The notes under the pieces were generated by a model that saw only the letters and a program-made list of their open reading frames with translations, ran no database searches and was not told the DNA's origin. A program made the translations under genes and the position numbers. From positions 1 through 33,904 of the forward strand of contig JBJKPE010000219.1 in assembly GCA_046706685.1 (NCBI GenBank): a stretch of 33,904 nt of DNA. The letters run 5' to 3'. The stretch is from JARRRD01 sp046706685 (GTDB taxonomy: Bacteria; Nitrospirota; Thermodesulfovibrionia; Thermodesulfovibrionales; UBA6898). Shown here piece by piece: positions 1-7,109 of this stretch. Within the stretch, counting starts at the first letter, position 1, and each line of letters opens with the position of its first letter.

Positions 1-16
1 CGGTTCCTTGTGCCAT
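1..16 (-). CDS. Cold-shock protein start, truncated by the contig end (5' fragment)
   Basis: Only five codons and one base are present, reading M-A-Q-G-T. The ATG lies 8 nt downstream of a strong AAGGAGG ribosome-binding site (25-31). MAQGT/MAEGT followed by VKWFN is the usual beginning of CspA-family RNA chaperones, and these genes often have long structured leaders, as here. The rest of the gene is outside the window, so the family call rests on five residues and context. Csp genes are commonly multicopy, which would explain why assembly stopped here. Confidence 0.45.
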
Positions 17-63
17 TTCTCTTACCTCCTTATCTATAAACTCAAATCTTAGAAGGCATCAAG

Positions 64-99
64 AAAAAAAGGCCACAAAGTCAAAAGTCTTTGTGGCCT
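64..99 (-). terminator. Intrinsic terminator in the csp leader (possible attenuator)
   Basis: On the minus strand an 11-bp GC-capped stem (core GGCCACAAAG / CTTTGTGGCC) with an 8-nt loop is followed directly by a run of about 7 U. It lies between the promoter at 134-163 and the cold-shock start codon, so transcripts must read through it to reach the gene. Confidence 0.8.
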
Positions 100-133
100 C
101 CGCAATCGCAAAAACTTCCAAAATTCTACCTTT

Positions 134-163
134 AGAATAGCATGTGCCGAACCGGCTCGTCAA
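134..163 (-). promoter_or_regulatory. Sigma70 promoter for the cold-shock gene
   Basis: TTGACG, an 18-nt spacer and TATTCT, with TGC just before the -10 (extended -10). The predicted start is near 128, giving a leader of about 110 nt that contains the terminator at 64-99 and the AAGGAGG site. Confidence 0.65.
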
Positions 164-333
164 GCAAATTCATGAAACAAACAGTGCTGTATACAAGAAA
201 TTCAACGAACTGGCCATTAAGTCTCTCCATCAGCGGAATGCCATATCAGACAGGGGTGATCCTGAAGTCAGCCCGGGGCCGCCGGCACAACTCCGGACAA
301 CACGAATTTTCGGCGGCGAAGCAATAGATAAAG

Positions 334-1707
334 TCATTCCCTGTCGCCGTCCTTAGGCAGAGCAACTATAAAATCGCTGCCTGAACCCGGGGTGCTCTTC
401 ACCGATATCGTTCCCTTGTGCGCCTTGATGATCCATTCGGTGATCGAAAGGCCAAGACCGGTCCCCCCGGCCCTTCTGGACCGCTCTTTGTCGACACGGT
501 AAAACCTTTCAAACAAATGAGGGATATCCTCTTCAGGGATGCCGATACCGCTGTCACTCACGGTCACCATGACTTTGCCCTCCTTCTCTTCGGTCGTGAC
601 AGTCACCTTCCCGCCCCTCGGGGTATACTTTATCGCATTTTCCACCAGATTAGAGAAGGCCTGATCCAGGAGAAACGTATCTCCGTATACTTCGAGGTCG
701 ACCCGATAATCCTCTACCAGGGAAACTCCCGCAGAAACCGCTTTGTGCCCGAGCCGCTCAATAATGGAGGATAAAGCAGGCCCAAGCTCAAACCATTGCC
801 GCCTGAGATCAAGTATGTTGTTGTCTGCCCTGGTGAGAAAGAGCAGGTCGTCCGTGATCCGGGACAGCCTGATAACATCGGCCAGACTGGTCTCAAGCAC
901 ATTTTCATAGTCTTCAACAGACCTCCTTCTGCGCAGCGCAACCTCAATGCTGCCGCGCAGTGCCGTCAGGGGAGATCTTATCTCGTGGGATACGTCGGCA
1001 ACAAAGCGCTTCTGCATTTCCACGGAACGCTGGATGCTCTGCAGCATGTCGTTGAAAATCACCGCGAGTTCACCCAGCTCACGCCCCTTTAAACCGGCCT
1101 CGATCCTTCCCCTCATCCTTCCCCGCCTTATCTGCTCCGCAATGTTCTTTATTTCGAGAACCGGATTAAGTGCCCAGCCGGCGAAGAGCCAGCTCATTAT
1201 CGAGCATATCACCAGCACAAAAGGAGAAAAAAGGATAAGAAGCCTTCTCAGCCCCGCCAGCGTCTGACCCGTCTCATCCAGCGACTTCCCCACACGTACG
1301 ATAGACTCCGTGTTGACAGGGAAATATATCGTCCTGTAATCACCACCCATGAACTTTACCGTCTCATATTGAGGATTGCCTTGAAAGGCCTTCAGCATCA
1401 TCTGTTTGTCAAGGGGCCACTGCTGGTTCTGACTGAGGGATGTGATAATAATCTCGCCGCTATAATTGACTATCTGGAAGTATTCCTGCTTGGTCTTTAT
1501 TATGATCTCCTGGTCGCGCGTGAGCGTCTTGGGCTTTACCTCGCTCACAATGAGATTCCGCGCAGTATCCATGAGTTGGGCGTCGACCCTGTCCAGAAGC
1601 TGTCCCTCGTACTGTCTGTAAAGCAGCAGGCAAAAACCGGCAATTATTAATACTACCGCGCCTGTGTAAAAGAGTGTCAGCCGGAGCCTGAATGTTTTAA
1701 TGATCAT
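334..1707 (-). CDS. Sensor histidine kinase (HAMP, HisKA, HATPase)
   Basis: This is a 457-residue inner-membrane two-component sensor of the OmpR/heavy-metal kinase architecture. Order: cytoplasmic start, TM1 at about 9-29, periplasmic sensor domain of about 120 residues, TM2 at about 152-176, HAMP at about 178-232, and the dimerisation helix with phospho-acceptor His241 in VSHEIRSPLTALRG. The catalytic domain follows, with N-box Asn357 (NLVENAIKY), G1 DSGIGIP, F-box FERFYRVD and G2 GGTGLGLS. All boxes are intact, so it should autophosphorylate. The stimulus cannot be read from the sequence. No response regulator lies beside it: upstream is a 582-bp gap and downstream the cold-shock leader. 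It starts with ATG and has a weak ribosome-binding site. Partner genes usually sit immediately upstream, so it is an orphan here, or its partner has been separated from it. Confidence 0.95.
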   Translation of the reverse strand: MIIKTFRLRLTLFYTGAVVLIIAGFCLLLYRQYEGQLLDRVDAQLMDTARNLIVSEVKPKTLTRDQEIIIKTKQEYFQIVNYSGEIIITSLSQNQQWPLDKQMMLKAFQGNPQYETVKFMGGDYRTIYFPVNTESIVRVGKSLDETGQTLAGLRRLLILFSPFVLVICSIMSWLFAGWALNPVLEIKNIAEQIRRGRMRGRIEAGLKGRELGELAVIFNDMLQSIQRSVEMQKRFVADVSHEIRSPLTALRGSIEVALRRRRSVEDYENVLETSLADVIRLSRITDDLLFLTRADNNILDLRRQWFELGPALSSIIERLGHKAVSAGVSLVEDYRVDLEVYGDTFLLDQAFSNLVENAIKYTPRGGKVTVTTEEKEGKVMVTVSDSGIGIPEEDIPHLFERFYRVDKERSRRAGGTGLGLSITEWIIKAHKGTISVKSTPGSGSDFIVALPKDGDRE

Positions 1708-1978
1708 GGCTTGTCAGCCGACAACAGGTTTTCGATCCAAAAGCTGCCGAACTGGACGAAATGGCTTTCGGAAGAAAGATGCTGAAAGCATTTACCTGCC
1801 CATTCGAAGGAGTTGGCAATAGTTATCATATGTATTAATTATAGAACGAAAATCGGTCAAAATTCCGGAAAACCAGAACGTAGAGCGGCGCATATCCCCG
1901 GCCGCAGGATTTATCTCTTGCGGACCGTGGAGACTTGTCGGCTCAAAAGGCCATATCGCGCGTGCATATGCACTGAAC

Positions 1979-2116
1979 TATTAACCCGGCAATCAAATAG
2001 TTGAATTTTGTCATTCCGGCTTGTCCGGAATCTTTCTTTGTTCTTACGATATTACGCCGTCCGATCCCCGACAAAGCGAGGATGACGGCTTACGGTATTA
2101 TGTTGCCGGGTTAATA
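1979..2116. mobile_element. 138-bp MITE-like inverted-repeat element
   Basis: Perfect 14-bp terminal inverted repeats (TATTAACCCGGCAA at 1979-1992 and its complement at 2103-2116) bound a noncoding core. The core holds two related palindromic units in opposite orientation, 2010-2032 (GTCATTCCGGCTTGTCCGG...) and 2063-2086. Units of the GTCATTCC...GGAATC kind are abundant dispersed repeats in many anaerobe genomes. The terminal TA on each side could be part of a target duplication. It encodes nothing, so any mobility would depend on a transposase elsewhere. Confidence 0.6.
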
Positions 2117-2159
2117 AGAAGCCCCAAAGCACTTTGCGAAGCCGTTTTCCCCGGGGGGG

Positions 2160-2187
2160 TTGACAGATGAAAAAACTTTGATATGCT
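2160..2187 (+). promoter_or_regulatory. Promoter of the DUF11-repeat secreted protein
   Basis: A perfect TTGACA, a 16-nt spacer and TATGCT, with TGA before the -10 (extended -10). The predicted start near 2194 gives a leader of about 95 nt before the AGGAGG site and ATG at 2290. Confidence 0.6.
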
Positions 2188-2289
2188 TATGAGATGTATG
2201 TCGACTTTACTAAATTTACTCTAAATCAAAAGCTGTAGTTGTTTAATAATATCTGACGCATGTAGAAAAAATTGAACTTAGGAGGACAA

Positions 2290-4059
2290 ATGAAGGGAAT
2301 TTTGTTTTCAGGAAGAAAGAATTTTTTGCCGGCGATATCTGTGCATATTTTGGTGCTGGCCGTAATCTCAACGGTTTTACTGATTACGCCCACTGCAGCA
2401 AAGGCTGAAACGGGCAATGTCTGCATTGACCACTATCAGCCGGGCTCGGTTTGCACGGCGAACGACGTGCGTGTACAGAGCTTCACTCCCGTTCCGGGTA
2501 CCTTTTCAGGGTGTACTAACGGAGTCGCTACCGCGACCTTCGACGTGAAAGTCAGCGCGATAGGCTCACCGGACCGATATGACATAGGGCTTTTCTTCTC
2601 CCAGGACGGCACCAGCGCATTGACAGGGACAAGTTGCGACCATGACTTTCTTTCAGGTGTTCTCTCATCGACCCGTCCGTCCATAGATACGGATGCCGAC
2701 GGATATCCTGACTCTACCGGTACTGTTACTAATCCATATTGGGACGGCGACTCAGACTTGTGTGGCGACATTTCAACCAACAGCAACGCGTACAGAAGGG
2801 TTACTCTGGAATTCGCATGCGTAGATCTTAACGGTGACGGCTTAATCGATATTCCCGTCTGTACAAGCTGGGACAACCAGGCATCAAACAACTGCGCAGA
2901 TGTAACCGGCGCTTTCCCGAGAACAAAATCGAAGTGCGACTGTCAAGTGGTCCCATCAGGTCTTCCGATATCCGTGCCGGCTATCTCGGTTGCCAAGACT
3001 CCTGCCGACCAGGCGGTGTTGAGCGGAAATAATGCCACGTTTACCATAACCGTCAGGAACACAGGGACCAATGCCCCTCTGAGCAATGTCATTGTCAGTG
3101 ATCCGCAGTGTTCTAGTCTCACCGGCCCGGTGGGTGATTCTAACAACGACCATATTCTTCAGACCACTGAGACGTGGACTTACACTTGCACGGTCAATGG
3201 TGTCACCTCTCCCTTCACAAACACTGTCACGGCGACGGGGACCCCTCCGACCGGTCCTGATGTCACTGCGACCGCATCTGCGAATGTGACAGTAAATACG
3301 GCGGCGATCACGGTGATCAAGACCCCCTCCATCCAGACAGTTGACAGCGGCGGGACGGCCTCATTCACACTTACTGTTACGAACACCGGCAGTCTCCCCC
3401 TGACCAATGTCAGCGTCAGTGATCCGCAGTGCACTACTCCTCTTACCGGACCCACTGGCGATACCAGCAACCCCGGTGTCCTTGATACCACTGAGACATG
3501 GGTCTACACATGCTCGACAGCCAATGTAACTGCCGGCTTTATAAATAACGTTACGGCGAACGGCACGGTAGCAGGTGGTCCGACCGTCACTGACTCCGAC
3601 AGTTCACAGGTTACTATTAACACGCCGCCAGCCCCGCTTATTACAGTGATTAAGACCCCGTCTAACCAGACAGTTGTCAGCGGAGGGACCGCCACATTCA
3701 CTTTGACTGTCAGGAACCCTGGCAGTGTGCCTCTACACAATATCATCGTCAGTGATCCGCAGTGCACTACTCTTACCGGACCCACTGGCGACACCAGCAA
3801 CCCCGGTGTCCTTGATACCACTGAGACATGGGTCTACACATGTAAGGTCAATAATGTGACCTCGGACTTTACAAACACTGTCACGGCAACAGGGACCCCT
3901 CCAACCGGCCCTGATGTTTTCAGGTCCGCCACTGCGCAGGTCGCTGTAGTTACGGTGCCAACGCAAGTCCCGACCATGACCGAATGGGGCATGATCCTCT
4001 TCATGCTTCTGGCCGGGGTCGGGGCTGTAGCGGTACTCCGAAAAAAACGTCGGACCTAG
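2290..4059 (+). CDS. Secreted DUF11-repeat surface protein with IPTL-CTERM-like sorting tail
   Basis: A 589-residue exported protein. The start is ATG 2290 (AGGAGG 4 nt upstream) rather than the in-frame TTG at 2272. A signal peptide spans 1-39 (cleavage after AKA). An N-terminal Cys-rich region of about 190 residues contains Asp-rich, calcium-site-like stretches (DTDADGYPD, DLNGDGLID). Three DUF11-type Ig-like repeats of ~105 residues begin near 232, 340 and 450, each with SDPQC and TETWxYTC, suggesting one disulfide per repeat. The tail from 560 reads VPTMTEWGMI, then a hydrophobic helix and RKKRR: the PTxxxWGMI signature of IPTL-CTERM sorting signals. It is probably processed and anchored or released at the outer surface by a sorting enzyme not in this window. 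Function is likely structural or adhesive; no catalytic motif is seen. Repeats 2 and 3 share a near-identical DNA block. Confidence 0.85.
   Translation: MKGILFSGRKNFLPAISVHILVLAVISTVLLITPTAAKAETGNVCIDHYQPGSVCTANDVRVQSFTPVPGTFSGCTNGVATATFDVKVSAIGSPDRYDIGLFFSQDGTSALTGTSCDHDFLSGVLSSTRPSIDTDADGYPDSTGTVTNPYWDGDSDLCGDISTNSNAYRRVTLEFACVDLNGDGLIDIPVCTSWDNQASNNCADVTGAFPRTKSKCDCQVVPSGLPISVPAISVAKTPADQAVLSGNNATFTITVRNTGTNAPLSNVIVSDPQCSSLTGPVGDSNNDHILQTTETWTYTCTVNGVTSPFTNTVTATGTPPTGPDVTATASANVTVNTAAITVIKTPSIQTVDSGGTASFTLTVTNTGSLPLTNVSVSDPQCTTPLTGPTGDTSNPGVLDTTETWVYTCSTANVTAGFINNVTANGTVAGGPTVTDSDSSQVTINTPPAPLITVIKTPSNQTVVSGGTATFTLTVRNPGSVPLHNIIVSDPQCTTLTGPTGDTSNPGVLDTTETWVYTCKVNNVTSDFTNTVTATGTPPTGPDVFRSATAQVAVVTVPTQVPTMTEWGMILFMLLAGVGAVAVLRKKRRT
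3415..3512 (+). repeat. Intragenic direct repeat, copy 1 (DUF11 repeat 2)
   Basis: This 98-nt stretch matches 3748-3842 with one substitution and one 3-nt indel. The identity includes silent positions, so it reflects a recent duplication or gene conversion rather than protein-level constraint. Confidence 0.85.
3748..3842 (+). repeat. Intragenic direct repeat, copy 2 (DUF11 repeat 3)
   Basis: Partner of 3415-3512. It encodes the SDPQC to TETWVYTC part of the third Ig-like repeat and lacks the extra codon present in copy 1. Confidence 0.85.
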
Positions 4060-4072
4060 CCGGAAGCTGCTA

Positions 4073-4107
4073 TTTCATGGGCCGGGGCTGCAGACCGGCC
4101 CATGAAA
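4073..4107 (+). terminator. Long 13-bp hairpin after the secreted-protein gene
   Basis: TTTCATGGGCCGG pairs perfectly with CCGGCCCATGAAA around a 9-nt loop, starting 14 nt after the stop codon. There is no U tract, so it probably protects the 3' end or pauses polymerase ahead of the true terminator at 4119-4148. Confidence 0.55.
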
Positions 4108-4118
4108 CTCCATAACTC

Positions 4119-4148
4119 AAGGCCCGGCATTGCCGGGCCTTTCTTTTT
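4119..4148 (+). terminator. Intrinsic terminator of the secreted-protein gene
   Basis: A 10-bp stem AAGGCCCGGC / GCCGGGCCTT with an ATT loop is followed by TCTTTTTG. It should isolate the upstream gene from the radical SAM gene. Confidence 0.85.
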
Positions 4149-4262
4149 GTCCGGGCCCGCAATCGATGCAGAACTGACAGGAGTGTTGAAAGCCTCACGT
4201 TGTCTCTGTTAGAGTTGAGAGATATTGAGACAAGAACGCGGACATAAAAGAAGCAAACTGTC

Positions 4263-5804
4263 ATGTTGCTCCTGATCCATCCTCCCACAGCCAAACCTTC
4301 TGAGCCGCCCGCGGGCATTGCGAGGCTGGCGGGCATGCTCGCGCGTCACGGAGTCGAACACAGCCTTCTGGACGCGAATCTGGAGGGGCTCCTTTACCTT
4401 ATGGGCATACGGTTGCCTGCGGGAGCAGAATCTGACACCTGGTCAAAGCGGGCGTTTCTGCACAGAGACCGCAATCTGAAGTCCCTGAGAAATCCAGGCC
4501 TCTACGACAGTATAGACCGCTACCGGCGGGCAGTGAAAGACATAGGCCGCGTACTGGACAAAATTTCGCCGCCGGCTGTGTCGGTGGGACTTGTGAATTT
4601 CGAGGACAAATGTCTCTCACCCCTGAATAGCGCCGACCTCCTGGCAGCTGCTGAAAGGCCGGAAAAGAGCCCTTTTTATACGTATTTTCAGACCCGATTA
4701 GAAGAACTCTTCTTGAAACAAAACTTTCATATTGTGGGTATTTCACTGAATTATCTGAGTCAGGCCTTATCCGCATTTTCGGTAATGGGATTTATAAGGC
4801 GCAATTTCCCAGGGATAAAGATAATCTTGGGCGGAGGTCTCGTCAGCTCGTGGAAAAAAAATTCCGGATGGCAAAATCCCTTCGGCGGACTTGTCGACCA
4901 CGTTGTGGCAGGTCCCGGTGAGATTCAGCTTCTCTCCATCCTTGGCGTGGATGCGACTGAAGGGGAAACAGCCCGTCCTGAATACGGTGCCCTCCCGTTG
5001 TGTGATTACCTTTCACCCGGGTTCATTTTGCCTTACAGCGCCTCGACAGGCTGTTTCTGGAACAGGTGTTCTTTTTGTCCGGAAAAAGCCGAGGACAACC
5101 CCTATCTCCCTCTTACCCCGGGCCGTGTCACAGCTGAATTGCAGGAGCTTGCAGATGAAACACACCCGGTGCTCATTCATCTTCTCGACAACGCGATAAG
5201 CCCGGCCATTTTCGATGCACTCATAACCGACAATCTTCATGTCCCATGGTATGGCTTTGCCCGGGTTGGCCCGCGGCTTGCCGACCGCGATTTTTGTGTC
5301 GCCTTGAAAAAAGCAGGCTGCGTAATGCTCAAACTCGGTATCGAGTCCGGAGACCAGGATGTCCTGGACGCTCTGCAGAAGGGTATCAGACTTGAAACAG
5401 CTTCAGCCGTCTTAAAAAACCTGGAACGGGCGGGGATTGCCGCATACGTGTACCTTATTTTTGGAACGCCTGCAGAGACAGAGGCCAGCGCCCGCAAGAC
5501 CCTCAAATTTGCAGTCAGACACAGCAACTGCATCGACTTCCTCAACCTGGCGATATTCAACATGCCGGTATGCGGTAAACGGGATAAAGAAATAGAGACC
5601 ATGAAGTTCTACGACGGAGACCTTTCGCTCTATACCGACTTCATCCATCCCAAAGGATGGGACAGGAAGCGTGTCCGTCTCTTCCTCGATAATGAGTTCA
5701 AACGAGACCCGGCCGTTTCCGCAATCCTGAAAAATGACCCTCCCGCATTCACCTCCAACCACGCGCCATTCTTTGCCATGAAACGTTCCAAGCGCCAGGT
5801 TTAG
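4263..5804 (+). CDS. Radical SAM protein with B12-binding-like N-terminal domain
   Basis: A 513-residue cytoplasmic iron-sulfur enzyme. Residues 1-~235 resemble the Rossmann-type cobalamin-binding domain of B12-dependent radical SAM proteins (LLLIHPP start, VGISLNY, KIILGGG, VAGPGE). The His-ligand motif DxHxxG is replaced by DANLEG, so a His-on cobalamin mode is unlikely. The radical SAM core follows, with cluster cysteines C264, C269 and C272 in GCFWNRCSFC. The spacing is Cx4Cx2C rather than the usual Cx3Cx2C. Later core motifs include LKLGIESGDQDVLDALQKG and VYLIFGTPAET, typical of Elp3/MiaB-like cores. The gene stands alone: a terminator lies upstream and a convergent acyl-CoA dehydrogenase gene ends 36 nt downstream. 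The substrate cannot be assigned. The ribosome-binding site is weak. Confidence 0.88.
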   Translation: MLLLIHPPTAKPSEPPAGIARLAGMLARHGVEHSLLDANLEGLLYLMGIRLPAGAESDTWSKRAFLHRDRNLKSLRNPGLYDSIDRYRRAVKDIGRVLDKISPPAVSVGLVNFEDKCLSPLNSADLLAAAERPEKSPFYTYFQTRLEELFLKQNFHIVGISLNYLSQALSAFSVMGFIRRNFPGIKIILGGGLVSSWKKNSGWQNPFGGLVDHVVAGPGEIQLLSILGVDATEGETARPEYGALPLCDYLSPGFILPYSASTGCFWNRCSFCPEKAEDNPYLPLTPGRVTAELQELADETHPVLIHLLDNAISPAIFDALITDNLHVPWYGFARVGPRLADRDFCVALKKAGCVMLKLGIESGDQDVLDALQKGIRLETASAVLKNLERAGIAAYVYLIFGTPAETEASARKTLKFAVRHSNCIDFLNLAIFNMPVCGKRDKEIETMKFYDGDLSLYTDFIHPKGWDRKRVRLFLDNEFKRDPAVSAILKNDPPAFTSNHAPFFAMKRSKRQV

Positions 5805-5840
5805 GCAAAGAGTGAACGTGTTAACGCCGGGACTTTCATA

Positions 5841-7040
5841 TCACATCGGGCCGTATTCCTTGCCCAGAAGGACCTTGCCGATTATTATCTTCATGACATT
5901 CATCGTCCCTTCGGCCCCGACAATGTAGGAAGCAACGCCCCTCAGGCCTCTCTCGATGCCGGCCTCTCTCGTATAACCATATGCGCCATGCCAGATCATC
6001 ACGTCCTTGATGATCTCGAAGGCCGCCTGCGGCGCAGTCAGTTTTGCGGTCGCCACAGCAATATTTATTTCCTCGTGGCTGAACATGTCCTCTCCATAAA
6101 AACGGTCGAGCATCCAGGCCGCCTTGCATACAACCATTCTCGCCGATTCGAGCCTCGCATAATCGTCCGCGAGCTGGAACTGTATTCCTTCGAACTTCCC
6201 GATGGGGGTACCGAAAACTTTCCTTTTTTTTATACGGCCGATGCCCATTTCGATTGCCTTTGCCGCAGCTCCTATGCAGGCGGCGGCAACCAGTGTGCGT
6301 GCGCAGTTGAAACCCTCCATCGCATAGTAAAACCCCTTGTTCCACTCTCCTATAACATAATGATCCGGTATCTCCACATCGTTTATCTTTATGAACCCGT
6401 TGGATATCCCCTCTCTGCCCATCTGTCGGGAAGCAATGACCTCAACCCCTGCCTTCTCACCGACGGGCAAATAGCAGAGGGAGAGTCCCTTGCGACCCAG
6501 CTTCGGCGCGGTCTTCACAACAGCCACATATCCTCCGCCATATTCGGCCGCTTCCCTCACGCCGCTGATGTATGTCTTCGTCCCGCTTATGATCAGACTC
6601 CCGTCCCGTCTGACCATCGAAGTAGAAGTCGACGAGATATCAGACCCCCCTGTCGCCTCCGTCGAGGCTATTCCAAGAAAGGACTCTCCTTTTGTCACCT
6701 TCGGGAGTATCTCGGTCTTTGCCTTCTCCGACCCATATCGTTCGAACAGGAAGCCCCAGCCTGCTTCTACGAGATAGTAGACCGCAACGGCCATACTCAT
6801 ATCAGCCCTGGCTATCTCCTCCGCGACTATGGCCGCCTTCATAAAGCCCGCACCCGCACCTCCGTATTGTTTAGACACCGTTATACCTAGCAGACCGAAG
6901 GCCCCCATATCCGAGATCACGCTGCGCGGTATTTCTCCCTTTTCATCTATCTCCTCCGACAAAGGCGCGATCCTGCTCTCGCAGAAATCCCTCACGGCTG
7001 TGCGGAATTCCTCTTCCTCCTCCGAGAATGCAAAGTCCAT
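5841..7040 (-). CDS. Acyl-CoA dehydrogenase 1
   Basis: A 399-residue FAD flavoprotein that would oxidise an acyl-CoA to the trans-2-enoyl-CoA, passing electrons to electron-transfer flavoprotein. It has the full family layout: N-terminal helical domain (~1-115), central beta domain (~120-220, with LGIASTEATGGSD for flavin/substrate contacts), and C-terminal helical domain. The predicted catalytic base is Glu377 in GAEGT, at the position used by short- and medium-chain enzymes. Residues RKVFGTPIGKFEGIQFQLAD form the usual dimer/FAD segment. It starts with ATG behind GGGAGGG and is divergent from the thiolase operon across 62 bp, so the two units probably share regulation. Chain-length preference cannot be told. 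No ETF or acyl-CoA synthetase gene is in the window. Confidence 0.93.
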   Translation of the reverse strand: MDFAFSEEEEEFRTAVRDFCESRIAPLSEEIDEKGEIPRSVISDMGAFGLLGITVSKQYGGAGAGFMKAAIVAEEIARADMSMAVAVYYLVEAGWGFLFERYGSEKAKTEILPKVTKGESFLGIASTEATGGSDISSTSTSMVRRDGSLIISGTKTYISGVREAAEYGGGYVAVVKTAPKLGRKGLSLCYLPVGEKAGVEVIASRQMGREGISNGFIKINDVEIPDHYVIGEWNKGFYYAMEGFNCARTLVAAACIGAAAKAIEMGIGRIKKRKVFGTPIGKFEGIQFQLADDYARLESARMVVCKAAWMLDRFYGEDMFSHEEINIAVATAKLTAPQAAFEIIKDVMIWHGAYGYTREAGIERGLRGVASYIVGAEGTMNVMKIIIGKVLLGKEYGPM

Positions 7041-7068
7041 TTGATGTCCCTCCCAAACCTGATATACT
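7041..7068 (+). promoter_or_regulatory. Promoter of the thiolase (beta-oxidation) operon
   Basis: TTGATG, a 16-nt spacer and TATACT, with TGA before the -10. The predicted start near 7075 gives a ~28-nt leader containing GGAGG. The 14-nt block CCTGATATACTTTG (7058-7071) recurs exactly at the aconitase start (14407-14420, minus strand). Confidence 0.55.
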
Positions 7069-7080
7069 TTGACTATTCAC

Positions 7081-7109
7081 AATATATCACACCGGAGGCG
7101 TCATGTCTG
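7081..7109 (-). promoter_or_regulatory. Promoter of acyl-CoA dehydrogenase 1 (divergent)
   Basis: On the minus strand CAGACA, a 17-nt spacer and TATATT, with TGA before the -10 (extended -10). The -35 overlaps the thiolase start codon, so the two divergent promoters are interleaved and would compete or respond to the same regulator. Confidence 0.4.

Larger units (their letters stand above)
1708..2289. other. Intergenic region, 582 bp, divergent between kinase and secreted protein
   Basis: No convincing gene is present; the 63-codon frame at 1813-2004 has no ribosome-binding site and unlikely composition. The region holds a perfect TATAAT (on the minus strand at 1838-1843) that may be the kinase -10 but lacks a correctly spaced -35, the 138-bp inverted-repeat element at 1979-2116, and the promoter and ~95-nt leader of the secreted protein. 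Confidence 0.7.

Noticed and set aside
1813..2004. 63-codon frame in the intergenic region
   Set aside because: No ribosome-binding site or recognisable domain, and it runs into the inverted-repeat element.
1979..2116. CRISPR-like repeats
   Set aside because: The repeats are inverted, only two units, and differ in sequence; there are no regular spacers and no cas genes.
5988..6890. 300-codon frame antisense to acyl-CoA dehydrogenase 1
   Set aside because: A shadow of a high-GC coding frame; no domain and no start context.
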